Shown here: one piece after another, positions 1 through 6,895 of the stretch
Layout: each line of letters begins with the position of its first letter
Numbering within the stretch: the first letter of the stretch is position 1
Assembly: GCF_024055715.1 (NCBI RefSeq)
Contig: NZ_JAMXMV010000024.1
Span: 1 to 64,000, forward strand
DNA length: 64,000 nt
Source of the DNA: Actinoallomurus soli
GTDB taxonomy: Bacteria > Actinomycetota > Actinomycetes > Streptosporangiales > Streptosporangiaceae
Reading direction: 5' to 3'
Program-made: the position numbers and the translations under genes
Notes under the pieces: generated by a model
Databases searched by the model: none
The model's input: only the letters and a program-made list of their open reading frames with translations
Told to the model about the DNA's origin: nothing

Positions 1-138
1 CCCCTGTGGGGGCTTCGCCCCCAACACCCCCGCTGACGGTGGTCGTTGGCTGTCATTGCTTCCGATGGGGGCTGCGCCCTACGCCCCCCTCTGTGGGGGC
101 TTCGCCTCCTACGCCCCCCTGACGGTGGTCGTTGGCTG
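1..138. repeat. Tandem GC-rich hairpin repeats
   Basis: The 20-base string CTGACGGTGGTCGTTGGCTG occurs at 33-52 and again at 119-138, about 86 bases apart. Each copy is preceded by a G-run/C-run hairpin: GGGGGC-TTC-GCCCCC at 8-22, a looser version at 66-88 and GGGGGC-TTC-GCCTCC at 95-109. The GGCGAAGCC-type core (reverse strand) resembles the palindromes found inside the second acyl-CoA dehydrogenase gene at 7.0 and 8.4 kb. No gene start is seen before 192. Confidence 0.8.
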
Positions 139-191
139 GTCGCTGCGGGTCGGGGGTGTTCGGTCCGTGGGGGTGGGCATGGCCTTGGGTG

Positions 192-1586
192 ATGTCGGTT
201 GCGATCTGTCTGTTCACGGGTGACCTGCGGGTTCACGACAATCCGGTGTTGCGCGCGGCGCTGAGGGCGGCGGATCAGGTGGTGCCGCTGTTCGTCGTCG
301 ACGACGGGGTGCGGGAGGCCGGCTTCGCCGTACCTAATCGGGCGGCCTTTCTGGCCGACTGTCTCGCGGATCTGGACGGCGCGCTGCGTGGCCGGGGTGG
401 TCGTCTCGTCGTGCGCCGTGGGGACGTCGTCGACGAGGTCGCCCGGATCGCCGAGGAGACCGGGGCCGGTGAGGTGCACCTGGCGCGGGACGTCAGCGCG
501 TTCGCGCAGCGGCGCGAGGCGCGGCTGAGACGGATGCTGGAGGACTCCCGCCGGCGGCTGTGCGTGCATGACTCCGTGACCTTCGTGGTTCCGCCGGGCG
601 CGCTCACTCCGGGGTCCCGCGGGCACTTCGCGGTCTTCACCCCCTACTACCGGAAGTGGGGCGACGTCCCCGTACGGGAGCCGCTGGCCGCTCCGGGCAC
701 GGTGCCGGTCCCGGCCGTACGGTCCGAGCGCCTGCCGTCGGGCGCGGAGCTCGCCGACGGCGATCCGTCGCCCGTACTGCCGCGAGGCGGCGAGGACGAG
801 GGGCGGCGGCGTGCGGCCGCCTGGCTGGGCGGGCCGATCACGCGGTACGCCGACCGCCACGACGATCTCGCCGGGGACGCCACGTCCCGGCTGTCGCCGT
901 ACCTCCACTTCGGATGCCTGTCCGCCGTCGAGCTGACGCGCCTTGCCACCGCGGTGGGCGGCCCCGGCGCCGAGGCGTTCGTGCGGCAGCTGGCCTGGCG
1001 GGATTTCAACCGGCAGCTGCTCGCGGATCGGCCGGAGGCGGCGCGCGAGGACTACCGGCCCCGGAACGACCGCTGGCGGGCCGACGAGGCGCTCGTCGCG
1101 GCCTGGCGGGAGGGACGTACCGGATATCCCCTCGTCGACGCCGCGATGCGGCAGATGGCGCGGGAAGGCTGGATGCACAATCGCGGACGGCTGGTCACCG
1201 CGAGCTTCCTGACCAAGATCCTCTATGTCGACTGGCGGGTGGGGGCACGGCACTTCCTCGACCTCCTGGTCGACGGGGACATCGCGAACAACCAGCTGAA
1301 CTGGCAGTGGGTGGCCGGAACGGGCGCCAGCACCCGGCCCAACCAGGTGATCGACCCGCTCGTACAGGCCCGGCGGTTCGACGGGCGCGGTGACTACGTG
1401 CGCCGGTGGGTACCGGAGCTCGCGGGGGTCGAGGGGGCCGCCGTTCACCGCCCGTGGCTACTGCCCGCGGAGGTCCGCCGGCGCCTGGACTACCCGGATC
1501 CCGTGATCGGTCTCGACGAGGGCCGCGAGCGGTTCCACCGGGCCCGTGCCGGGAGATCAGAGCCTCAGACCCTGTTCGAGCTCTAA
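192..1586 (+). CDS. phr: Deoxyribodipyrimidine photolyase (cryptochrome/photolyase family)
   Basis: A 464-residue FAD flavoprotein expected to repair cyclobutane pyrimidine dimers with blue light. The N-terminus (SVAICLFTGDLRVHDNP) is the typical Rossmann-like antenna domain. The C-terminal half has the FAD-binding signature: WRDFNRQ near residue 275, GYPLVDAAMRQ and GWMHNRGR near 315-335, then NNQLNWQWVAGTGAS and RPNQVIDP. The open frame extends upstream to 132, but the extra 20 residues are unlike the family, so the ATG at 192 is preferred. The EI24 gene follows after 9 bases, so they probably share a transcript. The 464-residue length is normal for class I photolyases. Confidence 0.93.
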   Translation: MSVAICLFTGDLRVHDNPVLRAALRAADQVVPLFVVDDGVREAGFAVPNRAAFLADCLADLDGALRGRGGRLVVRRGDVVDEVARIAEETGAGEVHLARDVSAFAQRREARLRRMLEDSRRRLCVHDSVTFVVPPGALTPGSRGHFAVFTPYYRKWGDVPVREPLAAPGTVPVPAVRSERLPSGAELADGDPSPVLPRGGEDEGRRRAAAWLGGPITRYADRHDDLAGDATSRLSPYLHFGCLSAVELTRLATAVGGPGAEAFVRQLAWRDFNRQLLADRPEAAREDYRPRNDRWRADEALVAAWREGRTGYPLVDAAMRQMAREGWMHNRGRLVTASFLTKILYVDWRVGARHFLDLLVDGDIANNQLNWQWVAGTGASTRPNQVIDPLVQARRFDGRGDYVRRWVPELAGVEGAAVHRPWLLPAEVRRRLDYPDPVIGLDEGRERFHRARAGRSEPQTLFEL

Positions 1587-1595
1587 TGTGGGCGC

Positions 1596-2378
1596 GTGCG
1601 AGATTCGATCATTGGCGTCCGGTATTTCCTGCGGGGCATGGCATGGGTCGCGCGGCGGCCGCGGCAGTGGCTGTTCGGCCTGATTCCGGCTCTGATCGTC
1701 CTCGCGGTCTACGTTGTCGCCCTCGTGTTCCTGGCCAATTACGACTGGGACCTGGCGAAGGCGATGAGCCCGTTCGCCGATCACTGGTCGAAGGGCGCCC
1801 GGGATGCCACGCGCGGGCTGATCGCCGTCCTCCTGTTCGGGGCCGCGGTCATGATCGCGATCGTCACGTTCACCGCGGTGACCCTGATCGTCGGCGATCC
1901 CTTCTACGAGAGCCTGTCCGGGAGGGTGGAGGAGAGCGAGGGCGGCCATCCGCCGGAGGTCCGGGTCCCGCTCCTGCGGCAACTCACGCGGGCGATCGCC
2001 GACGGGATCGTCGTCGGGGCGGTGACCACGCTGTTCGCCGTGCTGTTCTTCGTCCTGGGCCTTCTTCCGGCCGTCGGCCAGACGGTCGTCCCGGTCATCG
2101 CCGCGTTCGTGTCGGGCTACTTCCTGACGTTCGAGCTGACGTCGATCGCACTGGAGCGGCGCGGCGTACGGCGGCGCGAGCGGTTCGCCCTCCTGCGCCG
2201 CCATCGGGGGCTGTCTCTGGGTTTTGGAGTTTCCGTATTCGTGACCTTCCTCATTCCGCTCGGTTCCGTGTTGGCGATGCCCGGTGCTGTCGCCGGCGGT
2301 ACGCTGCTGGCGCGCGAAAGGCTTGTGGGACCGGGGATTCCGCCAGATCAGGGCGCTATTGCCGGCACTCCGGCCTGA
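1596..2378 (+). CDS. EI24 domain-containing membrane protein
   Basis: A 260-residue multi-pass membrane protein with the EI24/CysZ-like layout. It starts with a short amphipathic FLRGMAWVARRPRQW segment and has hydrophobic helices near residues 25-50, 75-100, 135-180 and 210-235. The conserved DPFYESLSGRVE stretch after the second helix is characteristic of the family. CysZ members are sulfate permeases, but many actinobacterial EI24 proteins have no known role, so no substrate is assigned. The start is a GTG only 9 bases after the photolyase stop, consistent with co-transcription. Confidence 0.8.
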   Translation: MRDSIIGVRYFLRGMAWVARRPRQWLFGLIPALIVLAVYVVALVFLANYDWDLAKAMSPFADHWSKGARDATRGLIAVLLFGAAVMIAIVTFTAVTLIVGDPFYESLSGRVEESEGGHPPEVRVPLLRQLTRAIADGIVVGAVTTLFAVLFFVLGLLPAVGQTVVPVIAAFVSGYFLTFELTSIALERRGVRRRERFALLRRHRGLSLGFGVSVFVTFLIPLGSVLAMPGAVAGGTLLARERLVGPGIPPDQGAIAGTPA

Positions 2379-2480
2379 GACGGACGTCACGCCGCCGCCA
2401 TGCCGCGGCTAACAAGCTGTGGCCTGAGCGTAATTAGTGTCCGAAGCGAGAAATGTTGATCTTCACGTAACCTGTGCGGC

Positions 2481-4565
2481 ATGTCTGATCAGGGGAGCGC
2501 CGGGCAGTGGCGTCCGGCGAACAGCCACAGCGGCCCGTACTCCGAACCGGATGAGCCGACAGGCCCGCTTCCCGAAGTCAGCGGACAGGACTCCGCGGCG
2601 TCGGGTGGCCCGCCTGCGAACGGCCGGTCCGGTTCCTGGTCCAGTGACGACGACGCGCCGACGGGCGGGTTCCCCGCCGTCTCGGCGCCGGAGCAGGCCC
2701 CGAAGGCGATGCGCCGGGAGCGCGCCCCGTTCGAGCCCGCCGATCCGGGAGCCGGTTCCGCCGGCGGCTCCGCCGGGCCCGGCGCGCCCGCCGGTTACGA
2801 CGGCTTCGGCGCACCCGCCGAGTACGGCAACGGCGCGGCCGGTGAATACGGGGCCGGCCCCTCCGGTGGGTACGGCAACCGTGCGGCCGGCGAGTACGGC
2901 AACGGTTCGGCGGCCGAGTACGGCAACGGCGCGGCCGGTGAGTACGGAGCCGGGTCGTCCGCGTCGACGCACGGGTCGTCCGCCGAGACGAGCGGTTCGT
3001 TCCCGGCCGCGGGGTCGTTCGGCACCGAGCCGCCGGCCGAGCCGGAGATCTCGTCCGAGCGGACCACGGCGTTCCCGTCCGTGCCGGTCCCGGAGGAGGA
3101 CACCCCGTCGTTCGGCCGTGGGACGGCGGAGACGTTCTCCGGCGCGGCCGAGCCCGAGTTCACCGGCTCGACGCAGTCCTTCGAGTCCGAGGCCCCCAAC
3201 GTCGCGCCGTACGACGCGCGGGACGCGGCCTACGGGTACGAGGTGGCGGACCCGTCGTTCGGTTACGGGGCCGCCCACCCGGCGCGGGAGGCCGACACCG
3301 GATCCGATGCGCCGGCCGTGAGCCCGGGGCCGGCGTCCGAGCCCTACTCCTTCGAGTCCCTGCTCGGTCCGGTGGACGGCGTCGCCGGTCCGGAGGCGCA
3401 GGGTGGTCCCCAGGCGTACGGCGACGCGGCTCCGCCCCGCCCGTACGGTGACGCGGACCGGCCGCAGCCTTATGGCGACGCGGCCCCGTCCGGGCCGTAC
3501 GGCGATCCGGGCCCGACCGGGCCTTACGGCGGGGCGGTGCCGCCGCAGCCGTACGGCGGTCCGGGGGCGTTCGCCGGTGCGCCGGGAGGCATGCCTCCCG
3601 CGGGCGGGCCGGTGCCGGCCGAGGACCAGGCCGCCGAGAACGACTTCTTCTCCCACGACGACGACCCGGCGCTGTGGAATAAGCCGCTCGGCCCGACCGG
3701 CCCGGTGCAGCCCGGCAAGCCGAGCAGCGGCAACCTGCGGCTGCCGGAGTGGATGCGCGAGCAGGAGGGCGGCGACGGCCACGGGGGACTGACGGCTCCG
3801 CCGAGCGACGGCTTCGAGGACGAGGGCCGGTCGAAGCGGCCGCTGCTGGCCGGGCTGGGCGTGCTCGTCGTCGGCCTGCTCGCGGCGGGCGGCGCCTACT
3901 TCCTGAGTTCGCACGGCGGTTCGGACAAGCACGCCGAGGCCGGGTCGGGTCACGCGAAGACCTCCCCGGCGAAGGCGAAGTCCAAGCCGAAGACGGGTCA
4001 GCCGGCGGACTCCCAGCCGGAGAAGCCCCTCACGCAGTTCAAGGGCGCCCACACCAAGCCGGTGGGGCGCATCGCCGACGCGCACGCCGGCCTGTCGTAC
4101 CCGAAGCTCGGCAAGCCCTGGCAGATGCAGACCCAGAAGGGCGCCATGGCCGAGCTCGGCTTCAGCGCCGGGCAGTACGCGGTGACCGAGCCCAAGCGCT
4201 GGGGCCGGCTGCTGAGCGCGCAGCTGGGCGGTGCGAACAAGGACGCCTACACCGGGCCGGGCAGCGAGCGCGCCGCCGCGACCCAGGTCGCCGACTACTA
4301 CGAGAAGCGGATGTACGGCTACGCGCACAAGAAGCGGGTGCTGGCCTCGCAGTCGCTGACCGTCGGCGGTCACAAGGGATGGCTGGTCGGCTACTACCTG
4401 ACCTACCACCAGTCGAAGGTGAAGACGACCGGGGAGATCTTCACGGTCGCGGTGGTCGACACGGGCAAGAAGGCCCCCGGCGTGGTGCTGATGTCGGTGC
4501 CGAACACCGCCAAGAAGCTCTGGCCCGACGTCGACTACGTCATGCACTCGATCAAGGTGTCCTGA
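2481..4565 (+). CDS. Single-pass membrane protein with long Gly/Tyr/Pro-rich cytoplasmic tail
   Basis: A 694-residue protein of unknown function. Residues 1-450 are low complexity and probably disordered. They include repeated EYGNGAAGEYGAG-like blocks near residues 113-158 and PYGDAAPPRPYGD-like blocks near 310-360. One transmembrane helix (LLAGLGVLVVGLLAAGGAYFL) lies near 455-475. A Lys/Ala/Pro linker then leads to a roughly 165-residue extracellular domain (from KPVGRIADAHAG) that I do not recognise. There is no signal peptide, so the tail should be cytoplasmic and the C-terminal domain outside (type II orientation). The repeated YG blocks resemble tails of actinobacterial envelope proteins, but no function is claimed. 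It stands alone between gaps of about 100 bases. Confidence 0.8.
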   Translation: MSDQGSAGQWRPANSHSGPYSEPDEPTGPLPEVSGQDSAASGGPPANGRSGSWSSDDDAPTGGFPAVSAPEQAPKAMRRERAPFEPADPGAGSAGGSAGPGAPAGYDGFGAPAEYGNGAAGEYGAGPSGGYGNRAAGEYGNGSAAEYGNGAAGEYGAGSSASTHGSSAETSGSFPAAGSFGTEPPAEPEISSERTTAFPSVPVPEEDTPSFGRGTAETFSGAAEPEFTGSTQSFESEAPNVAPYDARDAAYGYEVADPSFGYGAAHPAREADTGSDAPAVSPGPASEPYSFESLLGPVDGVAGPEAQGGPQAYGDAAPPRPYGDADRPQPYGDAAPSGPYGDPGPTGPYGGAVPPQPYGGPGAFAGAPGGMPPAGGPVPAEDQAAENDFFSHDDDPALWNKPLGPTGPVQPGKPSSGNLRLPEWMREQEGGDGHGGLTAPPSDGFEDEGRSKRPLLAGLGVLVVGLLAAGGAYFLSSHGGSDKHAEAGSGHAKTSPAKAKSKPKTGQPADSQPEKPLTQFKGAHTKPVGRIADAHAGLSYPKLGKPWQMQTQKGAMAELGFSAGQYAVTEPKRWGRLLSAQLGGANKDAYTGPGSERAAATQVADYYEKRMYGYAHKKRVLASQSLTVGGHKGWLVGYYLTYHQSKVKTTGEIFTVAVVDTGKKAPGVVLMSVPNTAKKLWPDVDYVMHSIKVS

Positions 4566-4642
4566 TCCGGTCCTCGGTCCCCGAGAGCCGTGTCACATAC
4601 CGAATCCCATTCCAATCGGCGTCCGCGGCCATCTAAGGTAGG

Positions 4643-4661
4643 CCGCAACGGGACGTTGCGG
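4643..4661. promoter_or_regulatory. Inverted repeat at the 5' end of the first acyl-CoA dehydrogenase gene
   Basis: CCGCAAC-GGGAC-GTTGCGG is a perfect 7-base-arm inverted repeat with a 5-base spacer, 14 bases before the ATG at 4676 and just upstream of the purine-rich GAGGTGGGG. It could be a repressor operator or an mRNA hairpin close to the ribosome binding site. Confidence 0.5.
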
Positions 4662-4675
4662 GATGAGGTGGGGAC

Positions 4676-6877
4676 ATGGCGATCGGGCTGACCGAGGAGC
4701 ACGAGGCGCTCGCCGACGCGGTGCGCGGCTGGGCGGAGCGGTACGCGTCCGTCGGCGTCGTACGCGCGACGCTCGACGCCGAGGAGGAGGGCCGTCCGTC
4801 CTTCTGGGCCGGCCTCGCCGAGCAGGGCCTGCTCGGCCTGCACGTGCCCGAGGAGCACGGCGGGCAGGGCGCCGGGCTGCTGGAGCTCGCGGTCGCCCTG
4901 GAGGCCCTCGGCCGCGCCGTCGTCCCCGGCCCGTTCCTGCCGACCGTGCTGGCCAGCGCCGCGCTGTTGCGCGCCGGGCAGGCGGGCAAGGCGCACTCCG
5001 AGCTGCTGCCGGGCCTCGCCGACGGCTCCCTGATCGGCGCCCTGTCCCTCACGAGCGGCCTCACCGGCCGCCGTACGGACGACGGCCTGACGATCAGCGG
5101 CACCGCCGAGCCGGTCCTGGGCGCGGGGCTCGCCGACGTCATCGTGCTGCCGGTCGCGGTCGACGACGCCGAGGAGTGGGTGGCCCTCGACGCCGCCGGG
5201 CTCACCGTCACACCCGTCAAGAGCCTGGACCGGACCCGCCGCGTCGCCCGGGTGTCCGCGGAGGACGTCGCCGTTCCGGCCGACCGCGTCCTGACCGGCC
5301 TCACCGGCCGGGAGGTCCGCGACCTGGCCGCGCTGCTGCTCGGCGCCGAGGCCGCCGGTCTCGCCGACTGGTGCGTGACCACCGCCGCGGAGTACGCCAA
5401 GGTCCGCGAGCAGTTCGGCCGCCCGATCGGGCAGTTCCAGGGCGTCAAGCACAAGTGCGCCCGGATGCTGATCGACCTGGAGAAGGCCCGCGCCGCCGTC
5501 TGGGACGCCGCCCGCGCCGCCGACGACCCCGCCGAGGAGGCCGGCTTCGCGGCGGGCGTCGCCGCCGTCATCGCGCCGGACGCGGCGCTGCGCTGCGCCC
5601 GCGACTGCATCCAGGTGCTCGGCGGCATCGGCTTCACCTGGGAGCACGAGGCCCACCTGTACCTCCGCCGCGCCTCGACGCTGCGCGTCCTGCTCGGCCC
5701 CGGCAAGGAGTGGGCCGGCCAGGTGGCGCGGCAGGCGCTCGACGGCGTACGCCGCGCCGTCGAGGTCGAGCTGGACGAGGACACCGAGCCGCTGCGCAAC
5801 CGCATCCGCGCGGAGGTCGAGGAGCTCGCCGCGATCACCGACGACGGGGCACGCAACGCGAAGATGGGCGACGAGGGCTGGGTGTTCCCGCACCTGCCCG
5901 AGCCGTGGGGCAAGGCCGCCTCCCCGGTGGAGCAGGTGCTGATCCTCCAGGAGCTGCGCGCCGCCAAGGTGAAGGGACCGCAGCTCGGCATCGGCGCGTG
6001 GGTCGTGCCCTCGCTGGTCACGTACGGCACGCCGGAGCAGCAGGAGCGGTGGCTCGCGCCGACGCTGCGCGGCGAGATCGTGTGGTGCCAGCTGTTCAGC
6101 GAGCCCGGCGCGGGCTCCGACCTGGCCTCGCTGCAGATGCGGGCCGAGCGGGTCGAGGGCGGCTGGCGGCTCACCGGCCAGAAGATCTGGACGTCCCTGG
6201 CCCAGCACGCCAAGTGGGCGATCTGCGTCGCCCGCACCTCCGTCGAGCCGCGCAAGCACGACGGCATCACCTACTTCCTGGTCGACATGAAGGCCGAGGG
6301 CGTCGACGTGCGGCCGCTGCGCGAGCTGACCGGCGACGCGATGTTCAACGAGGTGTTCCTCGACGGCGTGTTCGTGCCCGACGACCAGGTCGTCGGCGAG
6401 GTCGGCCAGGGCTGGAAGGTCGCCCGCAACACCCTCAGCAACGAGCGCGTGCAGCTGTCCAGCGGGCAGGGCCTCGGCGCCGGCACGCGGGAGCTCCTGA
6501 ACTCCTTCCAGGGCAAGGACCTCATCACCCCGCCCACCCTGATCGAGCTCGGCCGGCTGCTCTGCGAGGGCCAGGCCATCGACCTGCTCGGCCTGCGCCT
6601 CACCCTCAAGCAGATCTCCGGGCACGAGCCGGGCGCCGAGGCGAGCGTCCGCAAGCTGCTCGGCGTGCAGTTCAACCAGGAGGTCGCGGACTTCATCTGG
6701 GAGTCGCAGGGCGCCGTGGCGGTCGAGGAGGAGCCCGGCCAGGCGACCGGTATCTGGGCCCGGTACATGCTGTTCAGCCGCTCGATGACCATCTACGGCG
6801 GCACCACCGAGGTGCAGCTCAACGTCATCGCCGAACGCATGCTCGGCCTGCCGCGCGACCCGGAGCCGGGCAAGTAG
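4676..6877 (+). CDS. Double-domain acyl-CoA dehydrogenase (FadE34-like)
   Basis: A 733-residue protein made of two fused acyl-CoA dehydrogenase units, about residues 1-365 and 380-733. It should oxidise an acyl-CoA to the trans-2-enoyl-CoA with FAD. Each half shows family signatures: REQFGRPIGQFQGVKHK and DCIQVLGGIGFTWEHE in the first, and WCQLFSEPGAGSDLAS, RLTGQKIWTS and IYGGTTEVQLNVIAERMLGLPR in the second. M. tuberculosis FadE34 (cholesterol side-chain degradation) has the same fused architecture at a similar length. That makes a steroid or bulky-acyl substrate plausible but unproven. The ATG follows GAGGTGGGG. A close paralogue follows after 18 bases. Confidence 0.88.
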   Translation: MAIGLTEEHEALADAVRGWAERYASVGVVRATLDAEEEGRPSFWAGLAEQGLLGLHVPEEHGGQGAGLLELAVALEALGRAVVPGPFLPTVLASAALLRAGQAGKAHSELLPGLADGSLIGALSLTSGLTGRRTDDGLTISGTAEPVLGAGLADVIVLPVAVDDAEEWVALDAAGLTVTPVKSLDRTRRVARVSAEDVAVPADRVLTGLTGREVRDLAALLLGAEAAGLADWCVTTAAEYAKVREQFGRPIGQFQGVKHKCARMLIDLEKARAAVWDAARAADDPAEEAGFAAGVAAVIAPDAALRCARDCIQVLGGIGFTWEHEAHLYLRRASTLRVLLGPGKEWAGQVARQALDGVRRAVEVELDEDTEPLRNRIRAEVEELAAITDDGARNAKMGDEGWVFPHLPEPWGKAASPVEQVLILQELRAAKVKGPQLGIGAWVVPSLVTYGTPEQQERWLAPTLRGEIVWCQLFSEPGAGSDLASLQMRAERVEGGWRLTGQKIWTSLAQHAKWAICVARTSVEPRKHDGITYFLVDMKAEGVDVRPLRELTGDAMFNEVFLDGVFVPDDQVVGEVGQGWKVARNTLSNERVQLSSGQGLGAGTRELLNSFQGKDLITPPTLIELGRLLCEGQAIDLLGLRLTLKQISGHEPGAEASVRKLLGVQFNQEVADFIWESQGAVAVEEEPGQATGIWARYMLFSRSMTIYGGTTEVQLNVIAERMLGLPRDPEPGK

Positions 6878-6895
6878 CGGTACGGGGAGCGTCCG

